A stretch of DNA of 64,000 nucleotides from RHKX01 sp046330285. Its GTDB lineage: Bacteria > Actinomycetota > Thermoleophilia > Solirubrobacterales > 70-9. Below, one piece after another: positions 42,709-53,864 of the stretch. Positions within the stretch are counted from its first letter, which is position 1. Each line of letters begins with the position of its first letter. The stretch spans positions 310,001 to 374,000 of the forward strand of contig JAXLSX010000002.1 in the NCBI GenBank assembly GCA_046330285.1, written 5' to 3'. The notes beneath the pieces were generated by a model. It did not search any database, was not told where the DNA came from, and was given only the letters and a program-made list of their open reading frames with translations. The position numbers were made by a program, and so were the translations under genes.

Positions 42709-43314
42709 ATGAGCGAGAGAGTCGTCCTCGACCGGGACGATCTACGCCGGACGCTGGTGCGCATAGCGCACGAGATCATCGAGAAGAATGCCGGAGCGGG
42801 GAACGGCGAAGGCGATTCCGGGTCCGGACTCGCGATCGTCGGCATCCACACGCGAGGCGCGGTGCTCGCCCGCCGACTCCACGCGCACCTCGAGGAGCTC
42901 TCGCCGGCCGAGGTCCCGCTCGGCGACCTCGACATCTCCTTCTACCGCGACGACCTGCCGGGGCGGGCGCCGACCGACGCTCCCGTCGTCCACTCTTCGC
43001 ACCTCGACTTCGACCTGGCGGGGCGGACCATCGTCCTCGTCGACGACGTCCTCTTCACCGGCCGCACCGTCCGCGCCGCGATCGACGCGCTCTTCGACTA
43101 CGGCCGTCCGCAGCGCGTCCAGCTCGCGGTCCTCGCCGACCGCGGTCACCGGGAACTTCCGATCCGGCCCGACTACACGGGCAAGAACCTGCCGACGGCG
43201 CGCGAGGAGCGGGTCTACGTCCGCCTCGAGGAGATCGACGGTGAGGACGAGGTCACGATCGGCGAGGCGACGCCGGTCGGAGCCGCTCAAACCAACGGGG
43301 AGGCATCGCAATGA
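42709..43314 (+). CDS. pyrR: Pyrimidine operon regulator PyrR
   Basis: PyrR senses UMP/UTP against PRPP and binds the leader RNA of pyr operons; many also have uracil phosphoribosyltransferase activity. The 201-residue protein has the PRPP loop VLVDDVLFTGRTVRAA, the type I PRTase core and the basic RNA-binding face. A short acidic insert (about 28-38) and a Glu/Gln-rich tail exceed the usual 180 residues. It is the first gene of the operon and overlaps pyrB (ATGA). Confidence 0.96.
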   Translation: MSERVVLDRDDLRRTLVRIAHEIIEKNAGAGNGEGDSGSGLAIVGIHTRGAVLARRLHAHLEELSPAEVPLGDLDISFYRDDLPGRAPTDAPVVHSSHLDFDLAGRTIVLVDDVLFTGRTVRAAIDALFDYGRPQRVQLAVLADRGHRELPIRPDYTGKNLPTAREERVYVRLEEIDGEDEVTIGEATPVGAAQTNGEASQ

Positions 43315-44291
43315 GGCACCTGCTCTCGATCGAGGACCTCGATCGCGACGAGATCGAGCTGATCTGCGACCGGGCGCGAAGCTTCGCCGAGGTCGGCCGC
43401 CGCGACATCAAGAAGGTGCCGACTCTGCGGGGCCGGACGATCGTCAGCCTCTTCTACGAGTCGAGCACCCGGACCAGCTCCTCGTTCGAGCTGGCGGCGA
43501 AGCGCCTCTCCGCCGACGTCGTCTCGGTCAAGTCGACTGGCTCCTCGGTCGACAAGGGCGAGTCGCTCCGCGACACCATCGCCACGCTCTCCGCCTACGA
43601 GCCCGAGGCGATCGTGATCCGCTCGCCCGAGGCCGGCGCCGCGGCCCTGGTCGCCGGCTGGACCGAGGCCGCAGTCGTCAACGCCGGCGACGGCAAGCAC
43701 GAGCACCCCAGCCAGGCCCTTCTCGACGTCTACACGCTGATCGACCACGTCGGCCCGCTCGACGGCAAGCGGATCTGGATCGTCGGCGACGTCGCTCACA
43801 GCCGCGTCGCCCGCAGCTGCATCCGCGCCTTCGTGACGATGGGGGCGGAGGTCACGGTCGCCGGTCCGCCGACGCTGATCCCGCGCGGGGTCGAAACGCT
43901 CGGCTGCAGGGTCGCCTACGACCTCGACGATCTCGGCGAGGCCGACGTCATCTACGCGCTGCGGATGCAGAAGGAGCGGATGAACCACGCGTTCGTCCCG
44001 TCGCTGCGCGAATACGCCGTCAACTACCAGATCAACGGCCGCCGACTGGGGCCGCGCCAGCTCGTCATGCATCCCGGTCCCGTCAACCGCGGCGTCGAGC
44101 TCTCGCCGGAGGTGATCGACGGCCCCGCGTCGCTGATCACGGCGCAGGTCGCGAGCGGGTTGCTGGTCCGGATGGCGATCCTCTACGAGATCCTCGCCGG
44201 CGGCGAGCGCCCCCGCCCGCTGAGCCGGATCGGCGGAGGCGGCGACCGCAGCCGTGAGACCGAGGGCTCGCCGATCGGAGAGCCCGCGTGA
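43311..44291 (+). CDS. pyrB: Aspartate carbamoyltransferase catalytic subunit
   Basis: PyrB joins carbamoyl phosphate and aspartate in the second step of UMP synthesis. The 326-residue chain has the carbamoyl phosphate site FYESSTRTSSSFELAAKRL, GKHEHPSQALLDVYT, and the aspartate-side QKERM and HPGPVNRGVE. There is no pyrI regulatory subunit nearby. It overlaps pyrR upstream and pyrC downstream. Confidence 0.97.
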   Translation: MRHLLSIEDLDRDEIELICDRARSFAEVGRRDIKKVPTLRGRTIVSLFYESSTRTSSSFELAAKRLSADVVSVKSTGSSVDKGESLRDTIATLSAYEPEAIVIRSPEAGAAALVAGWTEAAVVNAGDGKHEHPSQALLDVYTLIDHVGPLDGKRIWIVGDVAHSRVARSCIRAFVTMGAEVTVAGPPTLIPRGVETLGCRVAYDLDDLGEADVIYALRMQKERMNHAFVPSLREYAVNYQINGRRLGPRQLVMHPGPVNRGVELSPEVIDGPASLITAQVASGLLVRMAILYEILAGGERPRPLSRIGGGGDRSRETEGSPIGEPA

Positions 44292-45652
44292 GCGCCGAGA
44301 CCGGCGACATCGCCTCCCTCGACTGGCGCGGCGCCGGCGCCGAGGGCGACCTGCTGATCCGCGGGGCCCGGGCCTTCGATCCCCGGTCCGATCTCGACCG
44401 CGAGTGCGACCTCGTCGTGCGCGGCGGCAGGATCGCCGAGATCGCCGACGCCGGCAACGGCGAGCTTCCCGACGGTGGCGAGGAGATCGACGCCACGGGA
44501 CTGCACGCCTTCCCGGCCTTCTTCGACCCCCACGTCCACCTGCGCACCCCCGGCCAGGAATACCGCGAGGACATCGAGTCGGGTTCGCGAGCGGCAGCGG
44601 CCGGCGGCTTCTGCGGCATCGTCGCGATGGCGAACACCGACCCGGTCGTCGACGACCCGGCGATCGTCATGGCACTGCGCGAGCGGGCCGAGAACGAAGC
44701 GGTGGTCCCGACCGGCTTCGTCGGCACCGTGACGAAGGGCATGGAGGGCCGCGAGCTCGCCGAGATGGCGGCGCTGCGTGAGGCCGGGGCAGTTGGGTTC
44801 TCCGACGACGGACTGCCGATCACCGACGCCGGCGTGATGCGCCGCGCGCTCCAGTACCAGCACCTCGTCGGCGGGACGATCCTCCTCCACGAGGAGGATC
44901 CGGCCCTGACCGGCGACGGGGTGATGGGGGAGGGTGCCGTCTCGGCGGCGCTCGGCCTCGGCGGTGTCCCCGACGTCTCGGAGTCGACGATGATCGCCCG
45001 CGACGGCGCCCTCTGCCTCTACGAGGACGCCCGCGCCCACGTCCAGCATCTGTCCGCCCGGGCCTCGGTCGAAGCCGTCGCCGTCGCCAAGGAGGCCGGC
45101 GCGAAGCTGACGGCGGAGCTGACGCCGCATCACCTCGTCCTCATCGACGAGGAGGTCAGGAGCCTCGACGCCCGGTTCAAGATGAACCCGCCGCTGCGGA
45201 CCGAGGACGACCGCCAGGCGCTGATCGAGGCGCTGCGGAGCGGCATCGTCGACTGCATCGGCACCGATCACGCGCCGCACGCGCCGCACGAGAAGGAGAT
45301 TCCGTTCGAGGCCGCCAACATGGGCGTGACCGGCCTCGAGACCGCGTTCGCCGCGCTCTACACCGAGCTCGTCCTGCCGGGTGTCGTCGACCTCGGCCTG
45401 ATCGTCGAGCGGATGGGCGCGGGCGCCGCCCTCTTCGACCTCGAGCCTGCGCGAATCGAGGTCGGCGCTGAGGCGGACATCGCGCTCGTCGACCTCGACC
45501 CCGAGTGGGAGGCCGGGGCGGACGGCTGGGAGAGCCGCTCCGTCAACTCCTGCTTCGCCGGGCGACGGCTGCGGTCCCGTCCGGTGGTCACGATCGTCGC
45601 CGGCACCGTCGCCTACCGCCGCCGCGAGTTCACGATGAAGGTGGCCGGATGA
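44288..45652 (+). CDS. pyrC: Dihydroorotase
   Basis: PyrC closes carbamoyl-aspartate to dihydroorotate. The 454-residue amidohydrolase has the metal motif DPHVHLRTPGQEYREDIESG, later LTPHHLVL with metal-binding histidines, and CIGTDHAPHAPHEKE with the catalytic aspartate. It is of the actinobacterial/Bacillus class I type. GTG start overlaps the pyrB stop; the N-terminus carries about 20 residues ahead of the usual beta strand. Confidence 0.96.
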   Translation: MSAETGDIASLDWRGAGAEGDLLIRGARAFDPRSDLDRECDLVVRGGRIAEIADAGNGELPDGGEEIDATGLHAFPAFFDPHVHLRTPGQEYREDIESGSRAAAAGGFCGIVAMANTDPVVDDPAIVMALRERAENEAVVPTGFVGTVTKGMEGRELAEMAALREAGAVGFSDDGLPITDAGVMRRALQYQHLVGGTILLHEEDPALTGDGVMGEGAVSAALGLGGVPDVSESTMIARDGALCLYEDARAHVQHLSARASVEAVAVAKEAGAKLTAELTPHHLVLIDEEVRSLDARFKMNPPLRTEDDRQALIEALRSGIVDCIGTDHAPHAPHEKEIPFEAANMGVTGLETAFAALYTELVLPGVVDLGLIVERMGAGAALFDLEPARIEVGAEADIALVDLDPEWEAGADGWESRSVNSCFAGRRLRSRPVVTIVAGTVAYRRREFTMKVAG

Positions 45653-46200
45653 GCGCCCGCCTCGATCCCGAACGCGCCGCGCTGGTGGTCGTCGACGTCC
45701 AGGAGGGCTTTCGCAAGGCGATCCCGGACTTCGACCGGATCGCCGCCGCGACCGCGACCCTCGTTCGCGGCGCCGAGGCGATGGACGTGCCGATCGTCGT
45801 CACCGAGCAGTACCCGAAGGGGCTCGGAGCAACGGTGCCCGAGGTGGCCGAGGCGCTTCCCGCGGACGTCGCGCCGCTGCCGAAGACCGTCTTCTCCGCC
45901 GCTTCCGCCGACGGCTTCGGGCTCGAGGGCCACGAGCAGGCGATCGTCTGCGGAATCGAGACCCACGTCTGCGTCAACCAGACCGTGCTCGAGCTGCTCG
46001 ACCGGGGGATCGAGGTCCACGTCGTCGCCGACGCAGTCGGCTCGCGCACCGCGGCCAACCGCGACCTCGGCCTCGCGAAGGCCGAGCGCGCCGGCGCCTG
46101 GCTGAGCAGCGTCGAGACGGCGCTCTTCGAGCTTCTCGGCGAGGCCGGCACCGACCGCTTCAAGGCCGTCCAGCGTCTCGTCCTGGAGCTGGCGCCGTGA
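45649..46200 (+). CDS. Isochorismatase-family hydrolase inside the pyr operon
   Basis: This 183-residue cysteine hydrolase has the family triad: Asp in VVVDVQEGFRK, Lys in LPKTVFSA, and Cys in GIETHVCVNQT. The family includes isochorismatases, nicotinamidases and ureidoacrylate/carbamoyl amidohydrolases. It overlaps pyrC (ATGA) and carA (GTGA), so it is translated with them. A role in removing an amide or carbamoyl side product of pyrimidine metabolism is possible but inferred from position only. Confidence 0.85.
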   Translation: MSARLDPERAALVVVDVQEGFRKAIPDFDRIAAATATLVRGAEAMDVPIVVTEQYPKGLGATVPEVAEALPADVAPLPKTVFSAASADGFGLEGHEQAIVCGIETHVCVNQTVLELLDRGIEVHVVADAVGSRTAANRDLGLAKAERAGAWLSSVETALFELLGEAGTDRFKAVQRLVLELAP

Positions 46201-47308
46201 GCGGCTACGTCCTGCTCGAGGACGGCTCGCGCCTCGACGGCGAGCTCTGCGGCGCCGCCGACTCCGAGGCGCTCGGCGAGGTCGTCTTCAACACCGGGAT
46301 GACCGGCTATCAGGAGTCGGTCACCGACCCGAGCTACGCCGGCCAGATCATCACCTTCACCTACCCGCTGATCGGCAATTACGGGGTCAGCGCGGAGGCG
46401 ATGGAGTCCGACGCGGCGCACGCCCGTGGCGTGATCATGCGCGAGGCCAAGAACGCCGAGGACTGCGCCACCGCCGAGCGCGGCTGGCTCGACTGGCTCG
46501 ACGACTGCGGCGTCCCGGCCATCGCCGGCGTCGACACGCGGGCGCTCGTCCGCCACATCCGCGACGCCGGCGCGATGCGGGGCGGCATCTTCTCGGCGGC
46601 GACGCCGGTGGCAGAAGCGCGCGAGCGGATCGCCGCCGAGCCCGCGATGGCGGGCTCCGACTTCGCCCGAACGGTGACCCCGTCGGAGCCGGTGCTCCTC
46701 GACGGCGACGGTCCTCACATCGTCGGGATCGACACCGGCATCAAGCTGTCGATCATCCGTCAGCTCCGCGAGCGCGGCTGCCGGGTGACCCTGCTGCCCT
46801 GCGACTCCTCTCCCGAGGACGTCCTCGCTCACGATCCGGACCTCGTCTTCCTCGCCAACGGTCCCGGCGACCCCGGCGCCCTCGACTACGTCGTCGGCAC
46901 GGTCCGGGAGCTCGTCGGCAAGCGGCCGGTGTTCGGCATCTGCCTCGGCCACCAGCTCCTCTGCCGAGCGGTCGGGCTCGAGACCTTCAAGCTGCCGTTC
47001 GGCCACCGCGGGACGAACCACCCGGTCAAGGACCTCGCCACGGGGAAGATCGAGATCACCTCCCAGAACCACGGGTTCGCGGTCGCCGGGCCGAACGGTG
47101 AGACGCGGATGGAGACCGACGAGCCGATCCGCTGGGAGACCGACTTCGGCGCCGCCGAGCTCTCCCATCTCAACCTCTACGACCGCACCGTCGAGGGCCT
47201 GACCCTGCTCGACGTCCCCGGCGGCACGGTCCAGTACCACCCCGAGGCCGGGCCGGGGCCGCACGACGCCCGTTACCTGTTCGACCGCTTCCTGGAGCTC
47301 GCCGCCTG

Positions 47309-47309
<1 letters not shown>
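46197..47309 (+). CDS. carA: Carbamoyl phosphate synthase small subunit
   Basis: CarA hydrolyses glutamine and passes ammonia to CarB. The 370-residue chain has the N-terminal domain (FNTGMTGYQESVTDPSYAGQ), and a class I glutaminase domain with FLANGPGDPGALD, the nucleophile Cys in FGICLGHQLL and the QYHPEAGPGPHD His/Glu pair. GTG start overlaps the preceding stop; the last base of its stop is the first of the carB ATG. Confidence 0.97.
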
Positions 47310-50428
<3,119 letters not shown>

Positions 50429-50433
50429 GCCTG

Positions 50434-51318
50434 GTGCCGGCGCGGGCGGACAGCGAGGTGCGCGGCGCCGACGGGCGCGTGGTGGCGCCGTTCGGGCGCC
50501 GGCGCGGTGAGGTGGTCGGCAACGAGTCGAGCGGCGGCTACCGGATCGTGACCGCACGTGACTCCGGCGGGCCGATGCCGGAGGCGGGGCAGTTCTACAT
50601 GCTGGCCGCCGAGCGCGGCTGGGGCGGCGACGGCGAGCGTCCGTTCCTGCCGCGGGCGTTCTCGGTCGCCGAGGCGACATCCGGGCCGGAGGGCGTGCTC
50701 CTGTCGTTTTTGCTCGAGGACGTCGGCCCCGGGACCGGGAGGCTGGCCGAGCTCGAGGCGGGGGAGGGGCTGCTGCTGACCGGCCCGCTCGGCCGCCCCT
50801 TCTCGATGCCGACGGAACTCAACCCGCAGGCGGCAGGGGCGATCCTCGTCGGCGGCGGGATCGGGCTCGCGCCCCTGGCGATCTGGCGCCGGGCACTGGC
50901 GGGGCGGGGGATACCCGAGCGCTCCCTGCTCGGCTTCCGCGACGAGGCGCACTCGGGTGGACTCGAGCTGTTCCGCTGCTCGGAGATCCGGCTGGCGAGC
51001 GAGGACGGGCATGCCGGCCATCGCGGCTACGTGACCGACCTGCTGGAGCGGATGCTGGAGGGCGATTCCGCCGCGACCGCGGTCGTCTATGCCTGCGGCC
51101 CGCCGGCCATGCTCGAGGCCGTGCGCGTCCTCTGCGAGGCACGGGACGTGCCGGCCGAGCTGGCGATGGAGTCGCCGATGGCCTGCGGCTACGGCGCCTG
51201 CTTCGGCTGCGCGGTGCCGCTTCGGTCCGGTGGCTACATGCGGCTCTGCGTCGACGGCCCGGTGATCCGGGCGGCGGACGTCGAGACCGCGCTCGTCGAG
51301 GGAGCGGGGCACCGGTGA
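50434..51318 (+). CDS. pyrK: Dihydroorotate dehydrogenase electron transfer subunit
   Basis: This 294-residue flavoprotein with an FAD domain (about 25-130, RAFSVAEA), an NAD domain (GAILVGGGIGLAPLAIW) and a C-terminal 2Fe-2S site (MACGYGACFGCAVPL, then RLC) passes electrons from PyrD to NAD+. It has an extra 20-residue N-terminus with GTG start 5 bases after carB. Its stop overlaps pyrD (GTGA), giving the class 1B PyrK-PyrD pair. Confidence 0.94.
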   Translation: MPARADSEVRGADGRVVAPFGRRRGEVVGNESSGGYRIVTARDSGGPMPEAGQFYMLAAERGWGGDGERPFLPRAFSVAEATSGPEGVLLSFLLEDVGPGTGRLAELEAGEGLLLTGPLGRPFSMPTELNPQAAGAILVGGGIGLAPLAIWRRALAGRGIPERSLLGFRDEAHSGGLELFRCSEIRLASEDGHAGHRGYVTDLLERMLEGDSAATAVVYACGPPAMLEAVRVLCEARDVPAELAMESPMACGYGACFGCAVPLRSGGYMRLCVDGPVIRAADVETALVEGAGHR

Positions 51319-52202
51319 GCGTCGATCTCTGCGGCATCGAGCTTGCGCACACGATCATCAATGCCTCGGGCACGTTCGACGCGATCGCGGCGCGGCGGGC
51401 GTTCGGCGACGCCGTGATCGAGCGGTTCCCGTTCAGCGCCTACGTCTCGAAGACGATCACTCCCGCCCCGCGAACCGGCAACCCGCCGCCGCGGCTCTGG
51501 GAGGAGCCGTCGGGGATGGTCAACTCGATCGGGCTCCCGAACAAGGGACTGGAGGGGTTCCTCGAATCGGACCTGCCGCAGCTCGCCGAGCTGCCGGTGC
51601 CGCTGATCGTCTCGGTCATGGCCACGAGCGCCGAGCAGTTCGAGCCGCTCGTCGCCGCCGTCGCCGAGCGCCCCGAGGTGGCCGGGCTCGAGCTCAACGT
51701 CTCCTGCCCGAACGTGCACTCCGGTCTGATCGTCGGCGAGGAGCCGGGGGAGACCGCGGCGCTGATGGAGCGGCTCCGGCCGCTGACGGCCAAGCCGCTG
51801 ATCGTGAAGCTGACGCCCAACGTCGCCGAGCCCGCCGCGATTGCGATCGCCGCCGAGCAGGGCGGAGCCGACGCGGTCTCGCTGATCAACACGATCAAGG
51901 CTGCGCCGCTGCTCGTCGACGGCACACCGTGGCTCGGGGCCGGAAGCGGCGGACTGTCGGGCCCGGCGGTGCGATCGATCGCGCTCAAGCAGGTGGCCGA
52001 CGTCGTCTCGGCGGTGGAGATACCGGTCGTGGGGATGGGCGGCGTCGAGCGCGGTGCCCATGCCGCGGCGCTGCTGGGCGCCGGGGCGGCGGTGGTGGCG
52101 GTCGGCACCGCGAGCTTCCGCGACCCTCTGGCCGCCGAGCGGATCAGGGGCGAGCTCGAGGCGCTGGGCGCGCCCGCACCGGCCGGGGCCGGAAACACCT
52201 AA
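51315..52202 (+). CDS. pyrD: Dihydroorotate dehydrogenase, class 1B catalytic subunit
   Basis: PyrD oxidises dihydroorotate to orotate with FMN. The 295-residue barrel has INASGTFDA, the orotate-binding NSIGLPNKGLEGF, the catalytic Cys in LELNVSCPNVHSG (class 1B type), and IPVVGMGGV. With PyrK it forms an NAD+-linked enzyme. No pyrF follows, although pyrF normally sits between carB and mIHF in many actinobacteria. Confidence 0.96.
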   Translation: MSVDLCGIELAHTIINASGTFDAIAARRAFGDAVIERFPFSAYVSKTITPAPRTGNPPPRLWEEPSGMVNSIGLPNKGLEGFLESDLPQLAELPVPLIVSVMATSAEQFEPLVAAVAERPEVAGLELNVSCPNVHSGLIVGEEPGETAALMERLRPLTAKPLIVKLTPNVAEPAAIAIAAEQGGADAVSLINTIKAAPLLVDGTPWLGAGSGGLSGPAVRSIALKQVADVVSAVEIPVVGMGGVERGAHAAALLGAGAAVVAVGTASFRDPLAAERIRGELEALGAPAPAGAGNT

Positions 52203-52293
52203 TTTCCGCGATCTTCCTGTGGCGCCCGCCACGTTCGGTCTCGACCTCGACTTGAGCTTGAGCCGAATTCACACCAATTCGCCCGTTTTCGCC

Positions 52294-52321
52294 TTGCGCG
52301 TGGCCGAGCCGTGTATATGAT
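52294..52321 (+). promoter_or_regulatory. Promoter of mIHF
   Basis: TTGCGC (52294-52299) and TATGAT (52316-52321) are 16 bases apart, a good -35/-10 match. The TATGAT box ends 10 bases before the ATG at 52332, so the mIHF message is probably leaderless or nearly so. This rules out the GTG at 52311 and ATG at 52317 as starts. Confidence 0.65.
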
Positions 52322-52331
52322 CGCCGCGCCG

Positions 52332-52667
52332 ATGGCCCCCGCCTCCTCGACCTCGACATCCGTCCCCGCGCGCAGCCACGACCAGCGCATGAGGGCACTC
52401 GAGGCGGCGAACGAGATCCGGACCCGGCGGGCCCAGCTCAAGCGCGATCTCAAGGCCGGCAAGGTCCAGATCGAGGGCCTGCTGCTCGATCCGCCCGAGT
52501 ACCTGGAGACCGCCAAGGTCTTCGACATGATGCTCGCCGTCCCGAAGTACGGCCGCGTCAAGGTCAACCGGATTCTCAACCAGTGCCGGGTCTCGCCCTC
52601 GAAGACGATCGGCGGGCTCTCGGTCCGCCAGCGCTCCGAGCTCGTCGCGCTCCTGCGGCGCCGCTGA
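52332..52667 (+). CDS. mihF: Integration host factor, actinobacterial type (mIHF)
   Basis: This 111-residue nucleoid-associated protein bends DNA and is specific to actinobacteria. The helical N-terminal part (ALEAANEIRTRRAQLKRDLKAGKVQIEGLL) and the helix-two-turn-helix C-terminal region (VPKYGRVKVNRILNQCRVSPSKTIGGLSVRQRSELVALL) match the family. The ATG at 52332 is chosen from the promoter position. The mIHF-gmk-rpoZ order is the standard actinobacterial one. Confidence 0.93.
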   Translation: MAPASSTSTSVPARSHDQRMRALEAANEIRTRRAQLKRDLKAGKVQIEGLLLDPPEYLETAKVFDMMLAVPKYGRVKVNRILNQCRVSPSKTIGGLSVRQRSELVALLRRR

Positions 52668-52698
52668 GCCGCCGCCAAGCCGGTAAGAATCGGCCGTC

Positions 52699-53586
52699 GT
52701 GTCGGCTGTATTCGTCATCACCGGGCCCTCCGGCGTCGGCAAGGGGACGCTGATTCGCGCCCTCCGCGATCTCGTTCCCGAGCTCGAGCTCTCGACCTCG
52801 GCGACCACCCGCCGCGAGCGGGCCGGCGAGGTGAACGGCGTCGACTACCACTTCCTCGATCGCGAGGAATTCGACCGGCGGGTCGACGAGGGCGACTTCC
52901 TCGAGCACGCCACCTACAGCGGCAACCGCTACGGCACCCTGCGCACAGAGGTCGAGGAGCGCAACGCCCGCGGCGCCCCGGTCGTCCTCGAGATCGAGCT
53001 CCAGGGCGCCCGCCAGGTGCGCGGCACGATGCCCGAGGCCGTCCAGATCTTCATCGCGCCGCCGGACCCCGCCGACCTCCGCCGCCGCCTCGAGGGCCGC
53101 GGCACCGACGACCCCGAAACCATCGAGGCCCGCCTCGCCGTCGCCGAGGAGGAGCTCGCCGCCCGCGACGAGTTCGGGCACACCGTCGTCAACGACGAGG
53201 TCGACCGGGCTGCCGCGGAGTTGGCGTCGATCGTGCGGGGGAGTTGGGGGGCTAGTTCGCTGTCGCCTCGTCGTCGCACGAGGCTTGGGCGGGGGTTCGG
53301 CTGGGGAGGGGGGATCGGAGGGGACCCTGCGATCGAATGCAACGAAACGGCGGTGTGGGCGCCGAAACGTTGGATTCGAGCGCTGGAACGGGCGAGTGGC
53401 ACGTTTCGGACGTATGTCGTCCGAAATGTCGCTTTGACCGTGGGTCAACGGAGAATCGCCGCCTCGGGCCCCCTTCCCCCGCCAAAACAACCGCTGGGCG
53501 GGGTGGAACGTCTGCCAACGTCCCTGCGCACGCATTCGCAGGCCCCTAACGGCTTCCACCGCTTGCCCTACACTGCCCGGCGATGA
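52699..53586 (+). CDS. gmk: Guanylate kinase with aberrant C-terminal extension
   Basis: Gmk phosphorylates GMP to GDP. Residues 1-178 are a normal guanylate kinase: P-loop FVITGPSGVGKGTL, STSATTRRERAGEVNGVDYHF, and the lid and C-terminal helix to AAAELASIVRG. After that the frame runs on about 117 codons with no family similarity, through DNA that has palindromes and G-runs and overlaps the rpoZ start. A one-base insertion in the G-runs at 53237-53241 or 53246-53251 would bring a TAG at 53253 into frame, giving a normal 185-residue protein. The start GTG is at 52699. Confidence 0.85.
   Translation: MSAVFVITGPSGVGKGTLIRALRDLVPELELSTSATTRRERAGEVNGVDYHFLDREEFDRRVDEGDFLEHATYSGNRYGTLRTEVEERNARGAPVVLEIELQGARQVRGTMPEAVQIFIAPPDPADLRRRLEGRGTDDPETIEARLAVAEEELAARDEFGHTVVNDEVDRAAAELASIVRGSWGASSLSPRRRTRLGRGFGWGGGIGGDPAIECNETAVWAPKRWIRALERASGTFRTYVVRNVALTVGQRRIAASGPLPPPKQPLGGVERLPTSLRTHSQAPNGFHRLPYTARR
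53362..53426. repeat. Overlapping inverted repeats
   Basis: CCGAAACGT (53362-53370) and ACGTTTCGG (53401-53409) form a perfect 9-base inverted pair. The second arm overlaps another hairpin: TTTCGGACG (53404-53412) with CGTCCGAAA (53418-53426) around a TATGT loop. The two structures cannot form together. They lie about 160 bases before rpoZ, in the doubtful tail of the gmk frame. Confidence 0.65.
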
Positions 53587-53813
53587 TCAAGCCTCGAGTA
53601 GACAAACTGATGGAGAAGACCGACTCGCACTACACGGCGGTCGTCGTCGCCGCGAAGCGGGCCCGGCAGCTGAACAGCTACTACCGCGCGCTCGGCGAGG
53701 GCACCTACGAGGAGCACACGCCGCCGATGGTCGAGGCCGACAGCGACAACTACCTCACGATCTCGCTCGAGGAGCTCGCCGCCGGCAAGATCAACTACGA
53801 GTACCGGCACTAG
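53583..53813 (+). CDS. rpoZ: RNA polymerase omega subunit
   Basis: Omega assists assembly of the RNA polymerase beta' subunit. The 76-residue protein has the family segments KPRVDKLMEKTDSHYTAVVV, AAKRARQLN and the C-terminal ISLEELAAGKINYEYRH. TACACT (53569-53574) lies 8 bases before the ATG with no ribosome site, so a leaderless transcript probably starts here. This also shows rpoZ has its own promoter apart from mIHF-gmk. Confidence 0.93.
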   Translation: MIKPRVDKLMEKTDSHYTAVVVAAKRARQLNSYYRALGEGTYEEHTPPMVEADSDNYLTISLEELAAGKINYEYRH

Positions 53814-53823
53814 CTGCTGTTCT

Positions 53824-53845
53824 CGCGCCCGGCTCTGCGGGCGCG
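53824..53845 (+). other. Strong GC hairpin between rpoZ and coaBC
   Basis: CGCGCCCG (53824-53831) pairs perfectly with CGGGCGCG (53838-53845) around GCTCTG. It has no U-tract; it may slow or partly stop transcription out of rpoZ, or protect the message end. Confidence 0.55.
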
Positions 53846-53864
53846 TCACATCCCGGAGGCGGCC

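Noticed and set aside
53587..53813. gmk and rpoZ as a fused protein
   Set aside because: The gmk frame ends at 53586 in a different frame from rpoZ, and rpoZ has its own promoter box and start.
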